A DNA stretch of 64,000 nt, taken from assembly GCF_013100865.1 (NCBI RefSeq), contig NC_048305.1:5711521-5775520 (forward strand), read 5' to 3'. This DNA is from Trachemys scripta elegans. Taxonomy: Eukaryota > Chordata > Testudines > Emydidae. The stretch's first letter is position 1. Each line of letters opens with the position of its first letter. The notes beneath the pieces were generated by a model that was not told the origin of the DNA, did no database searches, and saw nothing but the letters and a program-made list of their open reading frames with translations. Positions 46,002 to 57,480 of the stretch are shown here, in pieces. Made by a program: the position numbers and the translations under genes.

Positions 46002-46022
46002 TGACTCACCCCCACTGGAATG
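46002..46022 (+). promoter_or_regulatory. possible AP-1/TEAD composite site in SPARC intron 1
   Basis: A perfect AP-1 site, TGACTCA (46002-46008), is followed nine bases later by GGAATG (46017-46022), the TEAD core. The block follows a purine-rich stretch, GGGAGGAGGAAGGAGGGAAA, with several GGAA cores. Such pairs are common in enhancers of mesenchymal cells, where SPARC is strongly expressed. By chance alone TGACTCA occurs several times per window, so this is a suggestion only. Confidence 0.3.
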
Positions 46023-46171
46023 CTGGCTCCCATGGAAACCCTTGCAGGGTCCTCTGCTGGAGCCAGGATGTAGAGCCTTTACAGCTGAGACAAGCTGCTG
46101 AAGGCAGGGAGGCGATGTTCAGCGGGACCTTGGGGGAATGTTCTTCTGAGCCTTTGCCACCTGTCTAGAAG

Positions 46172-46283
46172 TCGGGTGACCAGAATCGGAACGGTCCCGA
46201 TTTTTGGGTCTTTTTCTTATATAGGCTCCTATTACCACCCACCCCCTGTCCCGGTTTTTCACATTTGCTGTCTGGTCACCCTA
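46172..46283 (+). mobile_element. AGGGTGACCAGA miniature element, copy 3
   Basis: It has CGGGTGACCAGA at the left, TCTGGTCACCCTA at the right, and the interior GGGTCTTTTTCTTATATAGG as in copies 1 and 2. The flanks TCTAGAAG (46164-46171) and TCGAGAAG (46284-46291) form an 8-bp duplication with one mismatch. Confidence 0.85.
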
Positions 46284-47163
46284 TCGAGAAGCGGCAAAGT
46301 CCAAGGGTGTCTCTGGGCAGCAGTCAAAAGGCCATCTCTTCATCTCTCTCCTTCCTCCTTTCTAGTCTTCTCCTGCAAGCGTGCGTAAGCTGGTTCATTC
46401 TAACGCCTAAGGAGGCAACAGGGCCTGGGTATATTTGGAATAGGCACTGAAATATCCTTATTCTGAAGTGAATGACACCGCCACCCTAGTAATGCTGCAT
46501 TTGGTCTGAATGAGGACAGGAGTCTGGCCCAAGCGACTGAGAGTATTTTCTGCCTCACTGGGGGACTGTGTAGAGGGCAGTAATTCACTGGGAAGGATTC
46601 AACTTTACTTTGTTTCCTTATACCGGGTAGCTTAGTCCAAGAAATGGATCAGAAAATAGATAGAGCCCAAATTCTGCCCCCTTCCTCATGCTGGGTGGTG
46701 CCCTGCTCCACAGGGAGTCCTGCTGAAATGAACAGTGGAGTAAAGTGCTGCTTATGGTGAGTAGGGGGTGGAGGAACCCAGCCCATAGAAATGTGTTAGC
46801 GCTAAATATTTACTCTCTTCTCCCTTTGAAGTCGGCCCCGCCTCTCCCAAGCTAAACCCATCCATCTAGCCCTAGAAGTGTCAGAGCTTGATAGACAGAT
46901 CGCACCTACCTCCTGAAGCAACCGAGTCAGAGAGGTTGCTCACAGAGGACTCGATCCTGCATAATGTTGTGAGCCTCCTGAGAGCACTCTACAGTCCAAC
47001 TGCCAAGGTCCATGGAAAGTCCTTTCTGACCCAGGCTGCTTTCAAACCCTGTCTTCAATCGCGTTCCAAGAAAAATTAACAAGTCACTGTTACGTGTGAC
47101 AGCGACACAATTGGTTCAATTACCAGAGCCATGGCTAAACTGAGTGGCTACTAATTCCACCTA

Positions 47164-47445
47164 GGCCTGGTCTACACCGTTTTGGGATCAATTTAACTAT
47201 TCCCACAAGGGGGTGCGATTTTCTACCAAACTAGTTAAATCAGCACAACCTCTAGTGTGGACAAAGTTACATCAGGATAAAGGTGCTTATACTGTTCCAC
47301 CCTATTCTTGTAAGGAATGAGGAATAAGCTATGCCTTTTTAAGCACCATTATCCCAGTATTCCTGCATCCACACTTGAGGGTTTGTACCGCTTTAACTAT
47401 TCTGGTATCCCTATAGCAGAACAATTTTTTGTTTATGGACAAGCC
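47164..47445. mobile_element. miniature element, GGCCTGGTCTACAC family
   Basis: It starts GGCCTGGTCTACACCG and ends TTATGGACAAGCC, with internal pairs such as CTAGTGTGGACAAAG and CATCCACACTTGAG. The ends resemble those at 14196 and 56307. The boundaries are decayed. Confidence 0.6.
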
Positions 47446-48064
47446 ATTCCTCAGCCTTAATCTAAGGATGTAGCTGCTGCCTTTCCCCTGGCTCTAATAG
47501 TAACGCAGGGGTGGGTGTGCTGGTAAGTTGAAGCAAGTTTCTGCCGGTGTTGGGAACCATCCAGGCTTCCATCCAACCCCAATTTCCTGCTTCTTCTCTC
47601 TTGAGATTTGGTGCTGAGTGCTGACAGTCCCGCGTGGAACAGCTGGGCTAGCTGGCGTAGGTGGCATGGGATCTGAACAGGGACCTGACCAAAACTACTG
47701 TCAAACCCGAGACAGTCTAAACTTGGTTTTATCCCAGAACCGATTTGTTAAATCAAATTGAAAAGAGCCTTGTTTGCATGGCTCGGGCGCTGCTTCCACG
47801 GTGGGTTCACAGTGCTCCCATTATGTTTATGTAATGGTTGTTTTCCTCCTGTATCTTGATGTGCTTGGTATATGGCTGTACTTCGATATACTGGCCTTTT
47901 TTCACTGGTATCTTCATCCCCTTTTATTTGCTCCGAGGAGCTGCAATTTATTATAGACACTGCAGAGCCTTTGATCACTAACAAATACTAATGCAATATT
48001 AGTAACACACAATCAATGAGATCATGCACCTTTCATATGCTGACCCTAAAGAGCTTGAGAAAGG

Positions 48065-48235
48065 GAGGTGAGTATTATTATCACCATTTTACAGAGGGGA
48101 AACTGAGGCAGAGAGCAGTTAACATGTGATTTTGCCCAAAGTCACAAAGCTAATCTGGCGCAGAGTCAGAAAGGAAACCCATATCACCTGACTAACCTAG
48201 CCTTATCTAACCACTAGACCACACTCTCTCCTCTC
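48065..48235 (-). repeat. MIR-like SINE
   Basis: It contains CACCATTTTACAGAGGGGAA, ACTGAGGCAGAGAGCAG, TTGCCCAAAGTCACAAAGC and CTAACCACTAGACCACACTC, the reverse complement of the MIR core and tRNA-like head. Confidence 0.8.
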
Positions 48236-50374
48236 AGCCACATCACCAGTATATGCTATAATAGCATTAGGTTCTGCCTAGACTCCTTAAGGACATCACT
48301 AGCAGAGAATGGAGATACATATCTTTACATTCATCTGGTTCGTAGCTGTTTCAGCAGATGGAATTGAACTGCAGTTACTTCTAAAACGTATTGATCCTGC
48401 AGTTTGCAAAAAATGGTACCATCAAACCATACATTAACCAACAACGTCTCTAGTCCCTAGCAGCTTCATCTGAGCTGTGAGATCACCTGGGATCGTGAGC
48501 TATCAGATGGAGACTGCTGCCCAGAGATGGCAATGCTGTTCTTGTAACCCCAGCCTGCACTCAGACTCTTCTATGTTATGGGAGTGGGGGGGCAGGGTGC
48601 CCCACATCTTGATGATTAGATTCAAAAGGAAAAGCAGCAAAGGATCGTTTTAGACTTTCTAAAAAAACCCAAAATACTTTGTCAAGGAACTCGGCCAGAT
48701 GATCATTTCCAGGCTCACCAAATGCCAGCTCCAGCTACCATTGAGCTCCAGGCAAAACTCCCAGGGACTGTAAATGGGGCAGGAGCTGGCACTGAGAGAT
48801 TTTATTCAAAGCACTAAACTGGTGCATCACATAGAGGAACTGATTCAGGCTGGAGGAGGGTTGGGATTTTCTGTCCTGTCTGCATATCTTGAACTGGACT
48901 CCAGGGGGAGTCCTCTCATAGGCTGAGCAGCACCGTTCTCCTCCCCGCACCCAGAACTAAACGTGGCATCCTATGGGACTTACGTAACCTTGGCCTAGGG
49001 CGTCTGCCACATGGACTACGTCATAGCTTCCAAATGGCTCCCCTCTGGAAAAGCTGTCCAGCTGTCCCGCCCCCAGATGTTCCTTCTCGTCCTCCAGGGG
49101 AACATCCAGAAAGAGGAGAGGCAGAGGGGGGCAAGAGATACTTGGGTTCTGTCTCCTGAGAGTCACTTGCTTCTGAAGAGAACTCAGTGCAAAATTAGTT
49201 TGTCCGAAAACAATAAAACAACATGAAATAAATGCAGTGTAGAATCTACCCCGTATTTCAGGATGTAATGTGGCGGGGCGGGGGGGAGCTTTTGGATTAT
49301 TTTAAAATCAACAAACCAAAGAAACTAAAACATAACGTAGAATTAAAAAACGGAGCAGCTTCAAAGCAGTAAAGGAGTTGCCGTTTTCAGCCTAATTTGA
49401 AGTGATATGTGGATTTATTTTTGTTCCTGACCATGAGACTCTGCCCTTCCATCACCAAACCTCTTTTGCTGGCCCAGTGCCTACAGAGGTCCGAGGCCTC
49501 CAGTTTGAGGGTTTGTTAGACAGAACAGATGATAAAGAGCACGGCAACTTCTCTGCTAGCATCTGTTATGAGCTAACAAAAACACACCAGCAAGGTAGAG
49601 GCCAGCCTCCGAAGAGTTGCCTCATCTGGTTGTGAATGCTGTGACCTCACACCAAGACAAAGTTGCCTTAGTGGAAGCCTTGTCCATCTAAACTCTTGTG
49701 CTCTTCCAAGTTTATCTGCAGTAGGCGTATATTTCAAACAGTGGTGAAAGGTGATTGGTTCAGGAGGGAGCTAAGCTAATGATGATCGTATCTTTACATG
49801 GTGACTGCTATCCAAATGGATATTCTCAAAGGGCTTAAGTGGGACCCAGGTGTTGTCTAGGCCTTGTGTTAGAGAGGGGTAAATTTGACCCAAAGTGCTT
49901 TATACGTTTAACAACCTGATTTTATGCACTGGTATCTATTGGAATCACATTGCCAACCAGCAAAGTGCAGCCACCTCAGGAGCGAAACGTGGCAGCTGTG
50001 ATTCAGGTTAGGAAAGGTGAGGACACAGGCTCATGGCTAGTCCTGATGAGTTATGTTAGGGGTTTGGTTGAGCGGATACAGAGCTGTCAGCATTGCCTGA
50101 GTTTAGCAGAGCAAGTCCTGATGCCCTTATGTTCCTAAAGTAACATCCCCAGGGAGGAATATAGGAGTGTCTTTTTAGATGAACAAGTGGGATCTATGCC
50201 TGGTTCCACATTAGTGTAAGGTGTCCAAGCTCATACTCAGGGTTTAACAGTGATGATATTTCACTAGCAAAATCCTGGTTTATGCACAACTCTTGCTGGT
50301 AAAATAAAACCCTCATAATAATAATAAAAAAAAAAGATCCGGTATCAATGGCACAAGTGTATTATCCTTTATAT

Positions 50375-50605
50375 TATGATAACTGAGATCAAGGACCCCA
50401 TTTTACTAGGCATTGTGCAGACACAGAATATAAACAGTCTGCCCCACAGAAGGTAGGGTGGGAGAGGAAATTGAGGCACAGAGTGGTGAAGTGACTTGCC
50501 CAAGGTCACAAGGTAGGGCAGTGTCAGGGCTAGGAATAGCAGGCAGGTCTCTTGGGTCCCAGTCCAGTATCGTAGCCCCTAGACCACACTGCCTTTCTGT
50601 AAATA
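50375..50605 (-). mobile_element. full-length MIR-like SINE with L3-type tail
   Basis: Read on the minus strand it has a tRNA-like head (GCAGTGTGGTCTAGGGGCTA), a core (CCTTGTGACCTTGGGCAAGT, GTGCCTCAATTTCCTCTCCC) and a tail (CTGTGGGGCAGACTGTTTAT, TCTGCACAATGCCTAGTAAA). Head, core and tail are contiguous. This shows that the scattered MIR cores and L3-type tails elsewhere in the window can derive from a single composite SINE. Confidence 0.75.
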
Positions 50606-51589
50606 AAGAAAGGGAAGTATCTGGAATGTGCAGCCCCCTGGGCCAGGACTGTGGCAGATGGATGGCAAAATTCAAGCATGTAGGAGAATAAAGTCTAGGG
50701 AGCAGTGGCAGCAACAAAGAGGGGTGGTGAGGGTCAGGAGAACGGCAGGATCTGCTAGAGATGCGGATGAGGGGAAGTGCTAGTCCTGGGGAGGCCAAAT
50801 GGGTCCAGCTGAGCAGAGAAAGAATGAAATCAGGCCAAGGGGGGAGACAATACAGGGCTGCCACAAGATTATAATGCAGAGCAGCTAGATATTGTAGAAA
50901 TAGCCACTTGAGAAAGGCAGACAGGCAAACGACAGACATTTCTGATCCCCAACACAAAGGCAGCAGTAAATTCGTGGACAAATTGAAAGACAATGGGACA
51001 GATTCTGCCCCTTCCCTGGTTCCCCCAAACCTTTCTTCCACCTTGTGGAGTACAGGGGATTTGAACTGCAGGGGAGTTCCCCCCAGCACAGGGGCAGCAT
51101 ACGGCCAACAGAGGTGGCCCTGCTGTGCAGCTCCCATAGGGGCATGGTGGGGCATGGCCAGGGATGAGAGGAAGTGTGTCATGGAAAGTGGGAGCATGTC
51201 CAGAGCTTGGCTATTCTGAGCTGCAGAGCAGATTATAGGCTGCCATGCATGGCTGCTGTGAATTAGAATAGCCCTGGCTGGATCCAGGAGCAGCCCAGCC
51301 CGAGGTAGGTGCAAGCGTCGCATCTGGCCATCATTGCCCCTCTCCTCTCCCTCCGCCACTCCCGGTCTGCACCTCCTGAGAGTCAGAGCACGGAATCAGG
51401 CTCCTGGGATCTCAGCTGTGCTGGGTTTGAACCGTGCCCAGCGCTACATGGCCCCATTCTCGGTTCACCACCGTAATAAACACCATAAACAGTAACAACA
51501 AAATGCAGGTTTGTGAAAAGATTCAGGAGATAAATTAATCCCGGGGCTCCTGCCATTTTTAGCTTTGGTTGCCACAACACCTTGTCAAT

Positions 51590-52197
51590 TAGCCAATCGG
51601 GCTTGTTTATACCCACACTTCAGCAACATTGGGGCATTGGCAGCAGATCGAGGGACGTGATCATTCCCCTCTATTCGACATTGGTGAGGCCTCATCTGGA
51701 GTACTGTGTCCAGTTTTGGGCCCCACACTACAAGAAGGATGTGGAAAAATTGGAAAGAGTCCAGTGGAGGGCCACAAAAATGATGAGGGGGCTGGAGCAC
51801 ATGATTTATGAGGAGAGGCTGAGGGAACTGGGATTGTTTAGTCTGCAGAAGAGAAGAATGAGAGATTTGATAGCTGCTTTCAACTACCTGAAAGGGGGGT
51901 TCCAAAGAGGATGGATCTAGACTGTTCTCAGTGGTACCAGATGACAGAACAAGGAGTAATGGTCTCAAGTTGCAGTGGGGGAGGTCTAGGTTGGATATTA
52001 GGAAAAACTTTTTCACTAAGAGGGGGGTGAAGCACTGGAATGGGTTACCTAGGGTGGTGGTGCAATCTCCTTCCTTAAAGCCCGGCTTGACAAAGCCCTG
52101 GCTGGGATGATTTAGTTGGGAATTGGTCCTGTTTTGAGCAGGGGGTTGGACTAGATACCTCCTGAGGTCCCTTCCAACCCTGCTATTCTATGATTCT
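51590..52197 (+). mobile_element. CR1 LINE 3' end with ORF2 C-terminal remnant
   Basis: An open stretch at 51660-51900 encodes Arg-Pro-His-Leu-Glu-Tyr-Cys-Val-Gln-Phe-Trp-Ala-Pro and Glu-Arg-Leu-Arg-Glu-Leu-Gly-Leu-Phe-Ser-Leu-Gln-Lys-Arg, the C-terminal conserved end of CR1 reverse transcriptase. The 3' UTR follows with GACAAAGCCCTGGCTGGGAT and the TTCTATGATTCTAGGATG end. It is 5' truncated. A 112-codon frame remains open but is a fragment of the original protein. Confidence 0.95.
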
Positions 52198-52479
52198 AGG
52201 ATGCCATTCAAACGTAGCCTAGCTGGTTCAGTAGGAATGCTGCTAGCTGTTCTGGATGAGCAACTCAGCAAGTCATGACCACGGCTGCCAGGAAGCCAGC
52301 CTTGTTCATGAGCAACAGAGGCCTGGTGATCCTGGATAAGTGCTGTGTGGGGGTCAGCCACTGAAATTCATAGGAGGTGAGACCATCTTCTTCCCAGACC
52401 CACCTGGAGTTCAGCAGCAGTGCTGGGGGGAGAGGAGGGGTCCTGGTTGTCGGTGTTTTCCCCTGAAGCTCTGGTACGG

Positions 52480-52546
52480 GACACTGTCAGAGAAAGGATA
52501 CTGGGCTGGACAGACCATTGGTCTGACCCAGGCTGTTCCTATGTGT
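52480..52546 (+). mobile_element. CR1 3' UTR fragment
   Basis: It contains GACACTGTCAGAGAAAGGAT, GACCATTGGTCTGACCCAGG and TGTTCCTATG. It is short and diverged. Confidence 0.75.
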
Positions 52547-53231
52547 GATGCTGCTTGGTCAGCTTCATTTTCTTCATTTGTTCCTCGTGGGCTGGGCGGG
52601 AACAGAGCCTTCGAAATGCTAGATCTCTGCACCAGCCCTGTTTTATCCCCTCCAAAGTATCCCTATGCTACACCCCTTCACCTCTGCCTCTAATGCCCGG
52701 TCCTAAGGGCTGAGGAGAGCCAAGTGCAAGTGCGGAGCCCAGAAATGCCAATTCCAAATACTTCAGAGAGATGAATGCTGAGCAGTGTGAGGCTCTCTCT
52801 TCCTCTGCTGGTTCAAGGCACTTCCAACCACGGCTGGCTCAGGGCAAGGGATTCCTGTCAGGTCTCTCATGGTAGCCCAGGTCACTGACCTCCTGGGATG
52901 TCCCACGGAGATCCTCTCATCTCATGAGGGCTTTCAACTCGTCCTCACCTTGACCTGTTCTCAGAGTCTGGTCACAGTCTCAGCATCACCATCTGCTGAA
53001 ACTCAGTGCGGAATTTACTGGAGACAGGAACATGCATTGGACGTGGTGGGATGAATAGATACCCTGAGAGCCTGCAAAGAAGATTATGCTGCCCCTGTCC
53101 ACTCCATGGTAGGTAGAGAAACTGGGAAAGTATCCTCCATGACTCACACCATGGTAGAAAACCTTTTGCTACAGCGATAGCACCGTGGAGTGCAGAGCCA
53201 CTGAACTGTTGCCGAGGGGCTATATTACCAC

Positions 53232-53378
53232 ATAAGAACGGCCATATTGGGTCAGACCAAAGGTCCATCTAGCCCAGTATCCTGTCTTCTGACAGTGATC
53301 AATGCCAGGTGCTCCAGAGGGAATGAACAGACCAGGTAATCATCAAGTGATCCGTCCCATTCATCATTTAGGAAGGGC
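53232..53378 (-). mobile_element. CR1 3' UTR fragment
   Basis: It contains ATAAGAACGGCCATATTGGG, GGTCCATCTAGCCCAGTATC and GGTGCTCCAGAGGGAATGAA, reverse oriented and 5' truncated. Confidence 0.9.
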
Positions 53379-56306
53379 TATTCATCACATTGCAAAGGAG
53401 CTCGGGTCTTCCAGACCCTGAAAAGTCCTCAGGGCAAAGTCTCAGTGCAGCTCCTCTCGAAGGCTGGGGGTTTATGAGAGTTTATTTTAATTTTGTTTTT
53501 TAAGTAAACTTGTTTTCCTGCCTCTGGCGCGAGACATCTATGCCGTGCTTGTTTGCCTGGAGAGTTTATTCAAGTTCCCCCTTCCTCCAAACACAACAGT
53601 GGGACCTCAGAGCGTCTCCTGGCTTCTAGTGAGCATCCGATTCAGAGACCCCAGCTCAGCACAATCCCCTGTTGTTGTACAGGTTTAGCAATGGGGACAT
53701 AATCTACATGCAATCCAGGTTGGTTTGGGGGCTGCACTTTTTTAACACAAGCCCATTCTACCCATTCAACTCCCCCTTCCTCTTTGCTCAGCACGGTGAA
53801 GTTTCCATGCCTGAGACAGAAATGGAGCAAAAGGCAACTTCCAAGCCAAACAACCCCTGTTAGTTAGCAGACACACAAGAAAAGCCCTCCCAAGGCAGGG
53901 GACGGCGGCGATGGAGGGAACAGCCAGAATCGGCTGTACTTTTCCACCCAAAATGCCCATCAAAAGGGGAAGAACTAGTGACCTCAGCTTCAGGTCTTGG
54001 CAGCCACGGGAGAGCTTTCAGCAGCCTCCAGAGCAAATAAAGGAGAGAGGAAGGGACTTGGTGTACGGAACAGGAGGATGGGGGTGGAGGGAGGACCATG
54101 TATGCACTAAACAGCAGCCAAGCCACAGGAAACGGATTCCCTCCCACCCCCTGCTTCTCAGCACAAGAGCCTCTGATACCGAAATGTCAGTTGCTGCTCT
54201 GTATCCATTGGCTACTGCGCAGTGTACCCTCCAGACCCCCCGAAATCCACGTTACCACTGCGCTCTTGCATCCCAGGTGGGGAGTATATACAGACATCCG
54301 CCACGTCTGTGTAAAATATGTCACGGCCTGTAAATTGTGAAATATTACATGGTCAGCCAGTCTTCCCACTTAAGCTACAGGCCTGCGTGCTCTTTTAAAT
54401 AGATTTCAATATACCTGTAGCTAAAACGTCCTGCATTTTAAAGAGCATGAAAACAGGCCGGTCTGTGGATAGGTGAGATATCATTTTGTGTATTGGGAAT
54501 TTATAGGGCATTCTTCTTCGGCCAATGCAATAAAGACAGACAGACATTGAGAAGGATTCTTGATTGTCCCCACCTAAAACACAGGACTTGTTCACCTCTC
54601 ACTTACCCTGGGGATTAGCTCCAGTTACAGACATTGATGGCCAGTGGTATAGACACACCATTCCAACCCCCCAATGTAAACAAGCTCCCCTTAGCCGGGA
54701 TTTGCATTGGTGCAGTATATCCCTGTTGCAGGCAGGGTTAGGTTGCAGCCGTGCAAATGGGAGTTTCTAGCGGATTTGCCGAAGTGACGGTGGCCACCAA
54801 TGTAGACAAGGGCTGAGAACCAGCTTGGGAACTTTTATTCTGAGTAATTCTCTGCCCGTTACCAGGGGGAAGCTCTCTTTCAGAGCGTCACAGCCTAGAC
54901 ATGTGCCAGCAGAGACAGGTGGATGGGAAGCCAGGAGGAAAGCGATTTGGAAGGCGTGGGACAAACGCTGGGTTTTTTGCTTTCACGAGAGGGAGGTGGC
55001 GACAAGAACTTCCGCTCGCACCGTTGCTCCGTCCCACCGCCAGATGCGAGGACTCTGCCAGCCTAGGCCTTTCCACCCTCTGCTTTCAACACTCAGAGGG
55101 GTTTGATCCCTCCACACAGGAAGCAGGGGGGGTGAAACAAGGATCGATTGATTTCACCAGCTGCCACTCTTGCTTTGGATGGATTTAAAACAAGGCTCAC
55201 TGTAGCTGGCACTAACTGGCCCCCTATTGGCAGGCCCTGCGGAGAAGCCAAGCACTGAATGGGCCTGAGACTCTGATCTCCCCTCTCAGCCCTAGGGAGA
55301 AGGGTAAGGATCCTGCCTCCTTCTCCTGCCCCTGTGCTCCGTTCCAGTGGTAGATAGGGGCTGCAAAGCGCCTGCAAGCAGCCTGGGGAGACTTCTCCCA
55401 GCACAAGCATTGCATAGGGTCACCATGGGCAGCCGTGCATTGTCCCCAGTGCAAGCCCCAGTGTAGAAATGGGCTGGGAGTGGCAGGGTGAGCGGAGGAG
55501 GGGGTAGGGCCATAGCATGGAGCACTATGGACATTCTGGGCGGCATGAAGGCCCATCGGCAGACTAGGTTGCTCCAACTTACACCACTCTGGTCCCTGGA
55601 GCAGCCCAGCATCTGCAGGGTGCAAAGCTGGTGTCAAGGCCCCCGGCGCGGGACACAACACAGAGTCCTCTCGAACTCTCTCCGAGTCAGTTTTGAGGCC
55701 CATTGGCAGGGCAGGGTGGGGGCGGAGGGGGTAGCCTGTGCTGCTGCAGTCCCTGCTCTAATAGTCTGTGGATCAACAGAGGGCATCAGTCTCCTGGGTT
55801 TCCCTCGGTCGGTTTGTTTGTCTAAGGCCTGGGACACGTACTCAGCAGAGTGAGGCCAGGCAGGTTGCAGGCCTGAATGCAACAGCAGGAGATAAAAAGT
55901 TAAGAGCGGCAACAAAGATCTCAGCCCTCTAGGAAGGCAGGGACCGGGTGAGCTGCCTCCGCTCACACACCGGCAGCCATGCTCGGCAAACACCAAGGCC
56001 CTGTGTACAAAAAGAAAACAATCTGGGTGATGCCCCAGCCCCTTTGACCAGGGTCCTTTCAAACAGGGTGGAGATGGTTTGGCTGCTAATGCAGGCAGGT
56101 CCAGAGCAGAGAATGCCCTGCCATTGTCCTCAGCAGCTGAATTCCAGCCCTGCTCTGGGCTCAGCTTCTCCTGTTGATAGCGCAGGGGACTTGCACAGAC
56201 AGGATATTGGAGTCCCTGCATTTTTGGCAGTCAGTTCATTCTGGGAGTCAGCTTGTGCTGGTGCATGGAGAGCAGAAAGTGCCTCGGGAGCCCACCGAGG
56301 GGACTA

Positions 56307-56571
56307 AGGGCTTGTCTATACGGGGGGAAAAGCCTGCAGTACCTGGTGCGCGCTGGCTAATCCACACTGACTCCCTGTGTGGACACTCCTGTGCACTACA
56401 AGCGCCTTTGTGCACATTAGCTTACTGCGCTTTGGAAGTGTAGTAAGTTAACCCACCTGAGGGGGCTCTAGTGTGCAGTGAGAGCGCCCATCCTGGGAGT
56501 ACAGAGCAACTAGTGCGCTTCAAATTCACCCTAGCTCACTGAGCACTCACGTCACTGTGTAGGCAAGCCCT
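56307..56571. mobile_element. miniature element, AGGGCTTGTCTA family
   Basis: The ends AGGGCTTGTCTATAC and GTGTAGGCAAGCCCT are imperfect inverted repeats (12 of 15). The interior has GCGCTGGCTAATCCACACTG, CTAGTGTGCAGTGAGAG and other half-palindromic blocks. It is non-coding. The flanks show no convincing duplication. Confidence 0.75.
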
Positions 56572-56686
56572 GAGAGTGAGCAATGATGGGAAATAACGGG
56601 GAGCCTTCATGAACTTATCTGAGATACACGCACAAAGCCTGAATCCCCTGAGCCCTCTTAGAAGGGAGACGCAGATACTGTAGGTT

Positions 56687-56822
56687 TCAGGGTAGCAGCC
56701 GTGTTAGTCTTTATCCTCAAAAAGAACAGGAGTACTTGTGGCACCTTAGAGACTAACAAATTTATTAGAGCATAAGCTTTCGTGGGCTACAACCCACTTC
56801 TTCAAGTACTCCTGTTCTTTTT
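56687..56822 (+). mobile_element. foldback SINE-like retroelement, copy D (short inverted arm)
   Basis: The cap CAGGGTAGCAGCCGTGTTAG and a body of the same subfamily as copy A (TTAGAGACTAACAAATTTAT) reach the tail CCCACTTCTTC. The sequence then jumps to AAGTACTCCTGTTCTTTTT (56804-56822), a perfect 19-base complement of 56719-56737. The 16-bp target duplication GCAGATACTGTAGGTT lies at 56671-56686 and 56823-56838. The first eight bases of the right duplication (GCAGATAC) are also what the inverted arm would read next in other copies, a microhomology. Confidence 0.9.
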
Positions 56823-57220
56823 GCAGATACTGTAGGTTCTCCAATATGTTTTATAGGAGAAAGGGTGGACATCGGTTTGCCCACATTGCATCATGCAGGC
56901 AGTCAAGATTGATTCATTTGACTTTTAAGATAAAGTGCACTACTGCAATCTTGAAGGTAGACGTCTTCTGGGTAGGTTTGAGGCCTAATGACTTATAGAG
57001 AGAGAAGAACTTAGAGAATTGTGGAACTTCTTGAAACTTCTAAAACTTCTGGAAAAGTTTTATAGGGTTCACAACAGGTTAGAGTTTCATTCTGGAGCGT
57101 TCTCTTTCTCCCTCTCTCATTCTGTCACACTCTGACTTATTCTTCCTCTTTTGTTCCCCAATTTCTCTTCTCTGAATGGAACAATATATGATGCTGTGTG
57201 AAGTTTTATATTCTATACCT

Positions 57221-57480
57221 AGAGCTGGTCTAATCTTTTTCAATGAAAAACAACTTTTTGCCCAAAATAAACATTTTTGCTGAAGATTTTCATTCTGATT
57301 GCAATTTTCGGATGTTTCAAGGAAAAAAATAGAAACCAAAAACCCAAGCACATTTTTTCCATCACATTTTTAATGTTCAAAAACCATTTTTTTCCCCACT
57401 GAAGACAGTTTTCAATTTCAGGTTTTCACCCAAAAGCCAACATTTTTTTTTGCAGGAATATTTTTTAAAAAATTGTTTCC
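57221..57480. repeat. A/T-rich interspersed repeat, possible miniature element
   Basis: It begins AGAGCTGGTCTAATCTTTTT and continues with T-rich and A-rich blocks (CAATGAAAAACAACTTTTTG, CACATTTTTAATGTTCAAAA) resembling a sauropsid repeat with GCTGGTC...AAAATTTTC ends. The boundaries are not certain. A related piece may lie at 6040-6150. A MIR-type tail (GTAAAGTGCTTTGAGATCTT) follows at about 57508. Confidence 0.4.

Noticed and set aside
51582..51920. 112-codon frame with conserved residues
   Set aside because: The residues are the C-terminal end of CR1 reverse transcriptase; it is a truncated transposon and not a host gene.
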